Below, piece after piece: positions 8,623-17,412 of a DNA stretch of 64,000 bases (position 1 is its first letter; each line of letters opens with the position of its first letter). Position numbers and translations under genes: made by a program. The notes below the pieces were generated by a model. That model was not told where the DNA came from. It worked only from the letters and a program-made list of their open reading frames with translations, and searched no databases. The stretch covers positions 124,001 through 188,000 of the forward strand of contig NZ_VANV01000012.1 in NCBI RefSeq assembly GCF_022496765.1. The letters are read 5' to 3'. This DNA comes from Acidaminobacter sp. JC074 (GTDB taxonomy: Bacteria > Bacillota > Clostridia > Peptostreptococcales > Acidaminobacteraceae).

Positions 8623-9355
8623 AAGTGTTATCATTGTTGATGATAACGAAAGCTTATCTTTTCTTTTAAAAGAGAATTTAGATAAGGAAGAGGGCTTTCA
8701 TGTAATTGGTATGGCAAAGGACGGATTAGAGGGCATATCTCTGATTCATGAGAAAAGACCAGACATTGTCATTTTAGATATGGTAATGCCTAAGGCAGAC
8801 GGTTTAACTGTTTTAGAGAAAATACAGGGTATCCATGCACCTGAAGTTGTCATCTTATCGGCAATAGGTCATGATATCATCACAAAACGTGCCATGAGTT
8901 TAGGGGCAATGTATTATATCATCAAACCCTTTGAAGTACCTGTATTTATTGACAGGATGAATCAGCTTTTTCATGGTGAAAAGCCAAGTAATAAGGTTAT
9001 AAAAAGTGATAAAATTAACTTAAGGTTAGATGAGCGCATCACCAGCGAGCTTAATAAACTGGGTGTGCCGCTACATGTTAAGGGTTATCATTATTTAAAA
9101 CATGCTATTACTATGGTTGCTAAAAACGATACAACTGTTGTAAAGATTACAAAGGAAGTGTATCCGGATATCGCATCTAAACACGATACGACACCTTCAA
9201 GCGTTGAAAGAGCCATAAGACATGCTATTGATTTAACGCTTGCCAGAGGGTCCGTGGCATTTATAGAATCTTATTTTAACCATGAGTTGTTTAACAATAA
9301 GATAACCAACAAAGAATTTATTTTGGGTATAGTAGATAATGTAAGACACAGATAG
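8609..9355 (+). CDS. spo0A: Sporulation master response regulator Spo0A
   Basis: 248-residue response regulator that switches on sporulation and stationary-phase genes when phosphorylated. The receiver domain has the acidic pair D11-D12 and the phosphoacceptor D57 in ILDMVMPKADGL; the C-terminal DNA-binding domain has TPSSVERAIRHAID and the terminal FI...VDN helix typical of Spo0A. The ATG at 8609 has GGAGAG upstream; a longer frame from 8519 only extends into recN. This gene is the strongest evidence that the organism forms endospores, supported by context recN-spo0A. Confidence 0.97.
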   Translation: MLKSKSVIIVDDNESLSFLLKENLDKEEGFHVIGMAKDGLEGISLIHEKRPDIVILDMVMPKADGLTVLEKIQGIHAPEVVILSAIGHDIITKRAMSLGAMYYIIKPFEVPVFIDRMNQLFHGEKPSNKVIKSDKINLRLDERITSELNKLGVPLHVKGYHYLKHAITMVAKNDTTVVKITKEVYPDIASKHDTTPSSVERAIRHAIDLTLARGSVAFIESYFNHELFNNKITNKEFILGIVDNVRHR

Positions 9356-9370
9356 AGAGGGGGGATCAAC

Positions 9371-10573
9371 ATGCAAATAGAGTTTTCTCGAATCGTTTTC
9401 TCAAGTTTTGAGGCGCTTATTTATTTGTGTATGATCCACCTGATTCTGCCTAAAAACACCAGGAATAATTGGACCCAGAACTTAATCATGTATGTGATCA
9501 TTTGGGTCGCCTCTTTTTTCTTCTTAAAAGAAAGTTTATTGGGGACCTTGGCCTTTTCTACGACCTTGATACTGTCCATCTTCTGGATCAACAAAGTCAA
9601 TGTTTATGTGGCCTCTATAACGGTGGTATTTGCCTATCTTTTAAATACCATCTCTTCACTTATTTCTATCGTATTCGGAATATTCGCTTATAAGTCTTTA
9701 ATCGACTATAGGTTTGTTTTAGAAGGCTATGATTATAAGGTCATTCTTTTAAAGTTTGCCATTTCCATCATTGTTGTTTATACCTTTAAGGTCTTTAACT
9801 CCTTGATCAATAGGAAGATAAAGATTCAGAAGATCAATCCTAGACCTGTTTTTTTTCTAGACTTGGTTTACATTGTTTTGATCATCTTCTTGTCGTGTGA
9901 ACTTATTGAGTATTTACCGACAGTTTACAATGATGTCTTAGGTATAGAGAGTCTGAATAACTTATTATTTATTGGTATCTCCATGCTTTATGTAGCCAGT
10001 GCTTTTGTCATTTACATAACCAATGTTTACTTGTTTAAGTCAAGTGATTACTTATCAATAAAACTGTCGTCAGAGACAGATGCTCTTACGGGTGTTTATA
10101 ACCGTAAGGCAGGTATCAATTATTTAAAAGAACGTATGCAAAATGTTCAGCACAAGAAGTCTGCTTTGACCATTTGCTTTATAGATGTTAATAATCTTAA
10201 GGACGTCAATGATAAATATGGTCATAAGGCTGGCGACCGTTTGATCATCTCTGTTGCAAATATCATTAAAGATGGCTTAAGAGAAGGGGATGAGGTGTCA
10301 CGACTGGGTGGTGATGAGTTCCTGGTTTTGTTTGATAATTGTACCATAGAACAAGCTGTTAGGGCTTGGGACAGAATTATAGAGAAATTCGAAACATATA
10401 ATTTGACTTCAGAGGAAGTTTTTGATATCAGTGTGAGTGTAGGCTTTGCAGAATACAACCACAAACTTAATATATCACATGATACACTGATCGAGCTTGC
10501 AGACACAGAAATGTATAAAAACAAGCAACGTTATAAAAGATTGAAAGGTAAAAGAAGAAATGCAAAGTGGTAA
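9371..10573 (+). CDS. Membrane-bound GGDEF diguanylate cyclase
   Basis: 400-residue protein. The first ~215 residues contain about six to seven hydrophobic segments and the rest is a GGDEF domain: TDALTGVYNRKAG, then FIDVNNLKDVNDKYGH and RLGGDEFLV. The active-site GGDEF is intact, so cyclic di-GMP synthesis is expected, perhaps controlled by a ligand or membrane state sensed by the N-terminal part, which I do not recognise as a named sensor domain. It sits 15 nt after spo0A and overlaps the next gene by 14 nt, suggesting a link between c-di-GMP and entry into sporulation or sessility. Confidence 0.9.
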   Translation: MQIEFSRIVFSSFEALIYLCMIHLILPKNTRNNWTQNLIMYVIIWVASFFFLKESLLGTLAFSTTLILSIFWINKVNVYVASITVVFAYLLNTISSLISIVFGIFAYKSLIDYRFVLEGYDYKVILLKFAISIIVVYTFKVFNSLINRKIKIQKINPRPVFFLDLVYIVLIIFLSCELIEYLPTVYNDVLGIESLNNLLFIGISMLYVASAFVIYITNVYLFKSSDYLSIKLSSETDALTGVYNRKAGINYLKERMQNVQHKKSALTICFIDVNNLKDVNDKYGHKAGDRLIISVANIIKDGLREGDEVSRLGGDEFLVLFDNCTIEQAVRAWDRIIEKFETYNLTSEEVFDISVSVGFAEYNHKLNISHDTLIELADTEMYKNKQRYKRLKGKRRNAKW

Positions 10574-11432
10574 TCTTAAAGATGTTATAGATAAGTATTG
10601 TGTGTATTTGACTGAAAAGAAACAAGTTTCTAAGGCGACTTTGTCAGCTTACAAGACTGATATGAACAAGTTTAGAAAATTTGCTTTTGAAAAGTACCAT
10701 ATTGATCTATTTTCAGATATCAATGTGAGTATTTTAACCTCATATATGCTTCATATGAAGTCCCTTGGTTTAAAGGGGTCAAGTATATCTAGGTCATCGT
10801 CGGTACTTAAGAATCTTATGTTATATGCATATCATGAGTCTTATATTGATGAGAATTTAGCAGAGGTGAAACTAGAGCTACCTAAAGAAGCCAAAGAACT
10901 ACCAGAAATCCTAACGGTTTCAGAAATGGATCTACTCTTATCTCAACCCGAGGACACAGTACTTGGTATAAGAGATAGGGCCATGTTAGAGACCCTTTAT
11001 ACATCAGGATTGAAGGTCAATGAACTTATAAATCTTAAGTTAGAAGACTTAGATCTAAAGTTAAAAGTTATCAAGTGTCGTTCTAAGTCTAAGACAAGGG
11101 TTTTACCATTAGGTGCCATTGCCTTAGAAGCCATTGAGTCTTATCTTTCAAAAAGTAGACTATCTTTGGATAAGTCAGATTGTGAGTATCTTTTCTTAAG
11201 CTACAATGGTCACCAGATTTCTAGACAAGGATTCTGGAAGGTTGTAAAGAAGTACGGCGATCAGGCTGGTATTAAAAAGAATATCACAACTTCAACATTT
11301 AGACATTCTTTTGCCACCCATATGATTCAAAACGGCATAGAAAAAGATGCTCTTAGACAAACACTAGGAAATTCTAGTGTTGCCTCTGTTCAAGTCTATC
11401 TTGATCTGAATAGAAAAAGAAAAAGATCTTAG
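10560..11432 (+). CDS. XerC/XerD-like tyrosine recombinase with altered active site
   Basis: 290-residue phage-integrase fold protein: N-terminal SAM-like core-binding domain (about 1-90, LSAYKTDMNKF) and C-terminal catalytic-type domain. It occupies the position before deoB where Bacillus carries xerD. However the expected catalytic residues differ: the first Arg is Lys in SGLKVNEL, the His of the HxLR motif is Ser in TSTFRHSFATH, and the second His is Asn in TLGNSSV, while the second Arg and the Tyr (QVYLDL) remain. Either a specialised or an inactive recombinase. A better-conserved recombinase lies at the right edge of the window. Confidence 0.88.
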   Translation: MQSGNLKDVIDKYCVYLTEKKQVSKATLSAYKTDMNKFRKFAFEKYHIDLFSDINVSILTSYMLHMKSLGLKGSSISRSSSVLKNLMLYAYHESYIDENLAEVKLELPKEAKELPEILTVSEMDLLLSQPEDTVLGIRDRAMLETLYTSGLKVNELINLKLEDLDLKLKVIKCRSKSKTRVLPLGAIALEAIESYLSKSRLSLDKSDCEYLFLSYNGHQISRQGFWKVVKKYGDQAGIKKNITTSTFRHSFATHMIQNGIEKDALRQTLGNSSVASVQVYLDLNRKRKRS

Positions 11433-11482
11433 TTGTGTAACTATTACAAAAGTTAAATATAAATAATTGATTTGTCTCTCTT

Positions 11483-11509
11483 ATTGCAAGATATCTTGAT
11501 ATAATGCAA
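11483..11509 (+). promoter_or_regulatory. deoB-pdp promoter with palindromic operator
   Basis: An extended -10 (TG at 11497-11498, TATAAT at 11500-11505) lies 57 nt before deoB. It is overlapped by a perfect 12-bp palindrome CAAGATATCTTG (11487-11498) and framed by an inverted repeat ATTGCA (11483-11488) / TGCAAT (11504-11509). Binding there would block RNA polymerase, so nucleoside-responsive repression of deoB-pdp is likely. The repressor is not identified. Confidence 0.6.
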
Positions 11510-11562
11510 TAGGAGATTTATTTTTCCATAAATGGGTATTAAAATGTCAGAAGGAGGACATT

Positions 11563-12741
11563 ATGAATAAAAGAGTTATATTAATGATATTAGATTCTTT
11601 AGGTGTTGGTGCATTACCAGATTCAGAAAAGTATGGGGATGTAGGTGTAAACACTCTAAATAACATTGCGAAAAACGTAGACAGATTTGAAATCCCTAAC
11701 TTAATTAAGATGGGTATTGGTAATTTAGAAGGTATCACTCATGTGCCGTCGAGTGATGATGTCATCGGTGCATATGGTCGTTCGATGGAAGTTTCAAATG
11801 GTAAAGACACAACAATGGGTCACTGGGAAATTGCAGGTTTAAATATCTCTGAGCCTTTTAACACATACCCTGATGGCTTCCCAGAAGAAATCATCAAGCC
11901 TTTTGAAGAAAAGACAGGTAGAAAAGTTGTATGCAATGCGCCAGCTTCAGGTACAGTTGTGATAGACGAATTTGGTAAACACCACATGGAAACAGGTGAT
12001 TTGATTGTTTATACATCTGCTGATTCAGTTTTCCAGATAGCAGCGCATGAAGAAATTGTTCCTATTGACGAGCTTTACAAGTATTGTGAGATTGCTCGAG
12101 AAATGTTAATGGGTAAACATCAAGTGGCTAGAGTTATTGCAAGACCTTTTGTAGGTACACCAGGTAACTTTACAAGAACTTCTAACAGACATGACTATTC
12201 CTTGAAGCCATTTGACAAGACTGTCTTAGACCAGTTAAAAGAAGCTGGTAAAGATGTTATTGCAGTTGGTAAGATTGTAGATATCTTTGATGGAGAAGGT
12301 ATTACAGAATCTGTTCATACTAAGTCAAACATGGATGGTGTAGATAAGACTTTAGAATATATGAAGGCTGACAACCATGGTCTTATATTCTCAAACCTAG
12401 TAGATTTTGATGCTATGTTTGGTCATAGAAGAAACATAGAAGGTTACAGAGATGCTATCGAAGAATTTGACAAGCGTTTACCAGAAATCCAAGCTGCTAT
12501 GAAGCCAGGTGACATCTTGATGCTTGCAGCAGATCATGGTAATGACCCTTCTTATACTGGTACAGATCATACTAGAGAATATATTCCTATGTTGGTATTT
12601 GGTGATGCTATCAAGGCGGGTACAGACTTAGGTACAAGAAAATCATTTGCAGATATTGCAGCAACAATCGCAGAAGTATTAGAAATAGATGCGCCTAAGA
12701 ATGGTGAAAGCTTCTTTGGCATCATGAAGAAAGAAGGCTAA
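11563..12741 (+). CDS. deoB: Phosphopentomutase
   Basis: Interconverts ribose or deoxyribose 1-phosphate and 5-phosphate, feeding sugars from nucleoside breakdown into central metabolism. 392 residues of the alkaline phosphatase-like metalloenzyme superfamily: DSLGVGALPDS at the N-terminus, DTTMGHWE with the active-site Thr region, TSADSVFQIAAHE, and the metal-binding ADHGNDPS near the C-terminus. AGGAGG lies 6 nt before the ATG. Forms an operon with pdp 2 nt downstream. Confidence 0.97.
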   Translation: MNKRVILMILDSLGVGALPDSEKYGDVGVNTLNNIAKNVDRFEIPNLIKMGIGNLEGITHVPSSDDVIGAYGRSMEVSNGKDTTMGHWEIAGLNISEPFNTYPDGFPEEIIKPFEEKTGRKVVCNAPASGTVVIDEFGKHHMETGDLIVYTSADSVFQIAAHEEIVPIDELYKYCEIAREMLMGKHQVARVIARPFVGTPGNFTRTSNRHDYSLKPFDKTVLDQLKEAGKDVIAVGKIVDIFDGEGITESVHTKSNMDGVDKTLEYMKADNHGLIFSNLVDFDAMFGHRRNIEGYRDAIEEFDKRLPEIQAAMKPGDILMLAADHGNDPSYTGTDHTREYIPMLVFGDAIKAGTDLGTRKSFADIAATIAEVLEIDAPKNGESFFGIMKKEG

Positions 12742-12743
12742 AC

Positions 12744-14069
12744 ATGAGAATGTATGATATCATTGCTAAGAAAAAGCATGGTGAAAAGTTAACAGATGAA
12801 GAATTTGATTTCTTCATCAATGGTTATATCAACGATGAAATCCCAGAATACCAAGTATCTGCTTTATTGATGGCTATTTACTTCCAAGGTTTATCAAGAG
12901 AAGAAACAGTAGCACTTACACATAAAGTCATGCATTCTGGTGATGTTATAGATTTAAGTGACATTGAAGGTATCAAAGTAGACAAGCATTCATCAGGTGG
13001 TGTTGGTGATACAACAACTCTTGTACTTGCACCACTTGTTTCATCTTGCGGTGTACCAGTCGCAAAAATGTCAGGTAGAGGTTTAGGCCATACTGGTGGT
13101 ACTTTAGATAAGCTTGAGGCTATTGAAGGCTTCAATATTCACTTAAAAATTGATGAGTTTGTCAACCAAGTAAACAAGAACAAGGTTTCTGTTATTGGTC
13201 AAACTAAAAATATAGCACCAGCTGATAAGAAATTATATGCTCTAAGAGATGTTACAGCAACTGTAGACAACATTGGTTTAATTGCTGCATCTATCATGAG
13301 TAAAAAACTTGCCGCTGGTTCTGATAAAATTGTATTAGACGTAAAAGTGGGTTCTGGTGCATTTGTTAAGGAGTTAGACGGTGCTATTGAATTAGCTCAA
13401 GAGATGGTGAACATCGGTACAGATATGGGCAGAGAAACAGTTGCCATCATTACTTCTATGGAACAACCTTTAGGTTATGCTATTGGTAATGCTAATGAAG
13501 TTAGAGAAGCCATTGATGTACTAAAGGGACAAGGTCCTGACGATTTAAGAGACTTATGTGTCAAGTTTGCATCTACAATGGTTCACTTAGGTGGCGGAGC
13601 TGATTCTTTTGAAGCTGCAAAAGAAATGGTTCTTGAGAACCTATCTAATGGCAAGGCTTTAGAGAAAATGGTAGAGTTTGTTACAGCTCAAGGCGGTAAC
13701 AAGGAAAATATCTTAAATCCTGATACACTACCTACATCTGATATCGTTAGAGAAATCAAAGCTGATAAAACAGGATATATCAAGGCTATCCAATCAGATG
13801 ATATCGGAATAGCGGCTATGATTCTAGGTGCTGGTAGAGAAACCATGGATGATGTGCTTGATATGGGTGCAGGTATCTACTTTAACAAGAAAATTGGTGA
13901 CTACGTTGAAGCTGGTGAGGTCTTAGGTACACTGATGACCAATAAGGCTGAAAAGATAGATGAAGCTATTCAAATGACTTTGGATGCACTTGAGTATTCA
14001 GAGACTGAAGTTGCAAAGAGTCAATTGATCAAAGCAAAAGTAACATGTGATGGTGTAGAAAAGTACTAA
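12744..14069 (+). CDS. pdp: Pyrimidine-nucleoside phosphorylase
   Basis: Cleaves uridine, thymidine and deoxyuridine with phosphate to base plus (deoxy)ribose 1-phosphate, the substrate of DeoB just upstream. 441 residues, with the family phosphate-binding signature KVDKHSSGGVGDTTTLV, then AKMSGRGLGHTGGTLDKLE. The first ATG gives MRMYDIIAKK, matching the family; an ATG at 12750 is a possible alternative. The gene ends at a bidirectional terminator. Confidence 0.96.
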   Translation: MRMYDIIAKKKHGEKLTDEEFDFFINGYINDEIPEYQVSALLMAIYFQGLSREETVALTHKVMHSGDVIDLSDIEGIKVDKHSSGGVGDTTTLVLAPLVSSCGVPVAKMSGRGLGHTGGTLDKLEAIEGFNIHLKIDEFVNQVNKNKVSVIGQTKNIAPADKKLYALRDVTATVDNIGLIAASIMSKKLAAGSDKIVLDVKVGSGAFVKELDGAIELAQEMVNIGTDMGRETVAIITSMEQPLGYAIGNANEVREAIDVLKGQGPDDLRDLCVKFASTMVHLGGGADSFEAAKEMVLENLSNGKALEKMVEFVTAQGGNKENILNPDTLPTSDIVREIKADKTGYIKAIQSDDIGIAAMILGAGRETMDDVLDMGAGIYFNKKIGDYVEAGEVLGTLMTNKAEKIDEAIQMTLDALEYSETEVAKSQLIKAKVTCDGVEKY

Positions 14070-14073
14070 AATA

Positions 14074-14099
14074 AGCAGGCGATATGCCTGCTTTCTTTA
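14074..14099. terminator. Bidirectional terminator between pdp and a convergent gene
   Basis: AGCAGGC (14074-14080), loop GATAT, GCCTGCT (14086-14092), followed by a T-rich tail. The opposite-strand lipoprotein gene ends at 14103. Confidence 0.8.
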
Positions 14100-14102
14100 T
14101 GG

Positions 14103-15227
14103 TTATTCTACTATAAACTCAAGGGTTGTTTCTAAATCGTTCCATGTGGTACCATCAGAGCGGTAGTATGAAATCCTTACATTACCATCTGTTAAGAAGA
14201 CTTCAATCATGTAGACTTGCCCTTGCTCCATTAACATGGGGTAATTGCTGTAAGGCAAGACATTGTTGTTAAGTGGATGATCTTTAAAGTCTTCATATGC
14301 ATTTTCTATCCTGTAAAAATCAATGTAATCAATGTTCTTTTGTCCAAATCTTTCAACCTTACCAAAATAAGAAGCATCATAAAGCTTGCCTTCTAATGTA
14401 ATCACATCAACGCGTATAGGGTCGATGTCCTTTTGCATGTATGACAAGTTTTCTGAGGAAATGATATCGCCATAATGTTCTTTAAGTTGATTTGCCATTG
14501 AAGGGACTTTGCCGCTAAAATCCATTTCATTAAGACCTGTATGGGCACTACCATAAATACCGTAAACATCTTCACCAATTAGCTTGTCAAATTCATAGAT
14601 AAAGTTTTCAACCATCTTTTCTTCTCTGAATGATGAAGATCTACTACCATAAAACATTTCACCTTGCTTAGAGACTTCCTTGGCACGTCTGTATGCTTCT
14701 GTTTCCTCAAGGCCTTCAGATTCTAAGTACTCAAGATATCTCTTGCCGGTAGTCTTATATTGATGTCCGACATCTGTACCATGAAAAACGGTTTCTGGAT
14801 ACTTTTCTTTAATGGTCTTATAAAAATCTTTGATATAAGGATTATGGGCTGGTGTACCAGACCAGTCATTATAAATCTTATCTAAAATATCATCATTGTC
14901 TGCCTTCATCCACATGTTTAAAAACTCACCTGTATAGTAGGGTGATTCTATAAACATATGTCTCATGTCAAGATTGGTATAATAGTCATCCCATAGTTTT
15001 AGTTCTGCATCTAGTATTTTCTTAACACCATGTGCTTCTCCAACAAGATAGATAAGTCCATGCTTTATCTCTTGGTCAGCTGGTTCAGTAATATCATCTC
15101 CTGATGCTAATGCTTCTTCATTTACACCTTCAACTTGACCTATTGACTCATTTTTACTAGAGTCTGTGCAAGAGACAAAAATAAGAGATAGTGCGAGTAA
15201 TAATAATAAGTAGTTTAATCGTTTCAT
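14103..15227 (-). CDS. Putative lipoprotein with ChaN/erythromycin-esterase-like motif
   Basis: 374 residues. The N-terminus is a lipoprotein signal: KR, a Leu-rich stretch, then FVSC with the lipidated Cys at about residue 20, followed by an acidic linker. The mature part begins IYLVGEAHGVKK with a later HMFIESPY, which recalls the GE-x-H-G and E motifs of the ChaN-like/Tiki/erythromycin esterase group; later GTDVGHQYK and YGSAHTGLNE add His residues. Exported and tethered to the outer face of the membrane. GGAGGGAG precedes the ATG. It stands alone between two + strand operons. Function unknown; the superfamily resemblance is by eye only. Confidence 0.7.
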   Translation of the reverse strand: MKRLNYLLLLLALSLIFVSCTDSSKNESIGQVEGVNEEALASGDDITEPADQEIKHGLIYLVGEAHGVKKILDAELKLWDDYYTNLDMRHMFIESPYYTGEFLNMWMKADNDDILDKIYNDWSGTPAHNPYIKDFYKTIKEKYPETVFHGTDVGHQYKTTGKRYLEYLESEGLEETEAYRRAKEVSKQGEMFYGSRSSSFREEKMVENFIYEFDKLIGEDVYGIYGSAHTGLNEMDFSGKVPSMANQLKEHYGDIISSENLSYMQKDIDPIRVDVITLEGKLYDASYFGKVERFGQKNIDYIDFYRIENAYEDFKDHPLNNNVLPYSNYPMLMEQGQVYMIEVFLTDGNVRISYYRSDGTTWNDLETTLEFIVE

Positions 15228-15396
15228 TTTCTCCCTCCATTTCTAGTAATAGTTTATCATGAAAGAAATCGATTAAAACTTATTTTCCTAATAATGTTAT
15301 TTTCATGCCTTAAAATGCACTTTAGGAGGCCTATATATATAAACGATTTGGGCAGGCATTTGGTCTCTTTTACTGGAAAAATTGCTGACTTAGTTG

Positions 15397-15402
15397 TATA
15401 AT
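15397..15402 (+). promoter_or_regulatory. Possible -10 of the scpA operon
   Basis: TATAAT 25 nt before the scpA ATG; no good -35 at standard spacing. The 200-bp space between the divergent lipoprotein and scpA must hold both promoters; I see no other clear element in it. Confidence 0.4.
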
Positions 15403-15426
15403 AGTAGGGGTAATTAAGGAGAATAC

Positions 15427-16179
15427 ATGTCATATCAAATAAATTTAGAAATATTTGAAGGTCCTTTCGATCTTCTATTTCATTTAATAGAGAAAAACGA
15501 AGTCGACATATACGACATTCCAATACATGAAATCACAGAACAATACTTATCATATTTAGAACAGATGCAGGCCATCGATATGGATCTAGCATCTGAGTTT
15601 ATTGTCATGGCAGCAACCCTTTTGGAGATAAAGTCTAAAATGTTACTACCAACATCTGAAATGGACGATATAAGTGCTGAGCTATTTGATTCAGATCCGA
15701 GAAAAGAACTGGTAACAAGATTATTAGAATACAGAAAATACAGAGAAGCTTCAGAGTACTTTGCATCACTTGAAAGAAATCATTCAAGGAAGGTATTTAA
15801 AGCTCAGGATGATCTGCTTGCTTACTTTGAAGAACCGACATTAGATGAAATCAATGACGGACTTGATACCAAGCTTTTGGTGGAAGCCATGCAGCGTGTT
15901 TTAGCCAATCTTAACAAGGAAGACATGAAGAGAAAGACTTTCTTTAATTCTCTTAAAAGAGACCTTTATTCAGTGGATGAAAAGATTGAATCCATACGTG
16001 GCATATTAGCAACTAGAAACAAGTGTCTCTTTAACGATACCTTTTCAGAAAATCCAATACGTGAAGAAGTCATTGTTTGCTTCTTGGCCACTTTGGAACT
16101 TCTAAAGCTTAAGTATATCGGTATCAAACAGGAAAAACAGTACAGTGATATTGTACTATATAAATTAGAACAGGAGTAA
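15427..16179 (+). CDS. scpA: Segregation and condensation protein A
   Basis: Kleisin subunit of the bacterial SMC condensin complex, bridging SMC heads and binding ScpB. 250 residues; N-terminal FEGPFDLLFHLIEKNEVDIYDIPI is the family signature (key residues GPFDLL and DIYDIP), followed by the YLSYLEQM region, LLEIKSKMLLP, and a C-terminal winged helix (EEVIVCFLATLELLKL). AAGGAG precedes the ATG. Operon partner scpB starts 2 nt after the stop. Confidence 0.97.
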   Translation: MSYQINLEIFEGPFDLLFHLIEKNEVDIYDIPIHEITEQYLSYLEQMQAIDMDLASEFIVMAATLLEIKSKMLLPTSEMDDISAELFDSDPRKELVTRLLEYRKYREASEYFASLERNHSRKVFKAQDDLLAYFEEPTLDEINDGLDTKLLVEAMQRVLANLNKEDMKRKTFFNSLKRDLYSVDEKIESIRGILATRNKCLFNDTFSENPIREEVIVCFLATLELLKLKYIGIKQEKQYSDIVLYKLEQE

Positions 16180-16181
16180 AG

Positions 16182-16739
16182 ATGACTTTACAAGATATAA
16201 AATCTAGCATTGAATCCATGATGTTTGCTTTTGGTGAACCTCTGAGTGCTAAGAAAATGGCCAATGTACTTGAGGTTTCACTCGATGAAGTGAAAGAAGC
16301 CATGGCCGACTTATTAGAAGAATACAGTGAAGATAAGAAGGGCATTTACATTGTTGAGGTAAACAACTCCTATCAGTTTGCAACTTCTAAGCAAAACTAT
16401 GAGTATGTACAAAGACTTTGTAAGTATTCTCATTCTAAGGGCCTTACGAAGGTTGGTGCAGAAGTCCTTGCAATCATTGCCTATAAGCAGCCTATTACCA
16501 AGTTTCAGGTAGATTCGATTCGTGGTGTTAAATCTGATAAGCCTATCCAACAACTGATTGATAGAGAACTTATTTGTGTAAAAGGGCGTTTAGAGCAAAT
16601 TGGCAGACCTATTATTTATGGAACGACTGAATCATTCTTAAAGGCATTTGGTTTAAAAACTTTAAAAGAGTTGCCACCTATTGAAGAGTTTGTCGGTTCT
16701 GAGGTCTTCTTGTCAGGAGAGTTTAATGAGAGTGCATAA
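16182..16739 (+). CDS. scpB: Segregation and condensation protein B
   Basis: Winged-helix partner of ScpA in the SMC condensin complex. 185 residues with two winged-helix domains; EVLAIIAYKQPITKFQVDSI, key residues AYKQPIT, then IRGV and LIDRELICVKGRLE...GRPIIYGTT are diagnostic. An AGGAG site lies upstream. Its last 14 nt overlap rluB, the same order scpA-scpB-rluB as in Bacillus. Confidence 0.97.
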   Translation: MTLQDIKSSIESMMFAFGEPLSAKKMANVLEVSLDEVKEAMADLLEEYSEDKKGIYIVEVNNSYQFATSKQNYEYVQRLCKYSHSKGLTKVGAEVLAIIAYKQPITKFQVDSIRGVKSDKPIQQLIDRELICVKGRLEQIGRPIIYGTTESFLKAFGLKTLKELPPIEEFVGSEVFLSGEFNESA

Positions 16740-17412
16740 GTATATGGCCAAGGCCGGTGTAGCCTCTAGAAGAAAATCAGAGGAAATGGTTAAAGAAGGC
16801 CTAGTTAAAATAAACGGTGAAACTGCTGGCTTGGGATCCATGGTTTCTGAGGGAGATGTGGTGACTGTAAGTGGTCATGTGGTGACTTTAGAAGAAACCA
16901 TGGTCTATTTGATGTTAAATAAGCCTTTGGAGTGTGTAACAACAGCTGAAGACCAGTTTGGCAGAAAGACAGTCATGGACTATATAGATGTCCCTGAAAG
17001 GGTCTATCCTATAGGAAGACTAGATTACAATACAACAGGACTTCTGCTTTTAACAAATGATGGTGACCTTGCCAATAAGATCATGCATCCTAAACACCAG
17101 ATGAAGAAAACTTATATAGCAAAGATCAAAGGAACACCTTCTGAAGATTTAATCAGAAAGTTTGAAACGGGTCTTTTGATTGAAGATAAGATGACAGCAC
17201 CTGCCAACCTAAAGGTCATCAAACCGGGGTTGGTAGAAGTAAAAATACATGAAGGACGTAACCGTCAGGTCAGAAAAATGTTAGAGGCCATTGGATTTCC
17301 AGTGATTACTTTAAAGAGAAGCAAGATTGGCCGTCTGACACTGGGTGATTTAAAGGCGGGTCAGTTCAGACATTTAACTGAAGATGAAGTCAACTACCTC
17401 AAGGAGGCGTAA
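16726..17412 (+). CDS. rluB: 23S rRNA pseudouridine synthase RluB
   Basis: 228 residues: N-terminal S4 domain (VHKYMAKAGVASRRKSEEM) and an RsuA/RluB/E/F catalytic domain with the active-site Asp in GRLDYNTTGLLLLTNDG, and later HEGRNRQVRKML. Predicted to make a pseudouridine in 23S rRNA near the peptidyl transferase centre. A longer frame opens at 16681, but the ATG at 16726 has AGGAGA 5 nt upstream and matches the S4 start. The stop overlaps the next ATG by one base. Confidence 0.94.
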   Translation: MRVHKYMAKAGVASRRKSEEMVKEGLVKINGETAGLGSMVSEGDVVTVSGHVVTLEETMVYLMLNKPLECVTTAEDQFGRKTVMDYIDVPERVYPIGRLDYNTTGLLLLTNDGDLANKIMHPKHQMKKTYIAKIKGTPSEDLIRKFETGLLIEDKMTAPANLKVIKPGLVEVKIHEGRNRQVRKMLEAIGFPVITLKRSKIGRLTLGDLKAGQFRHLTEDEVNYLKEA

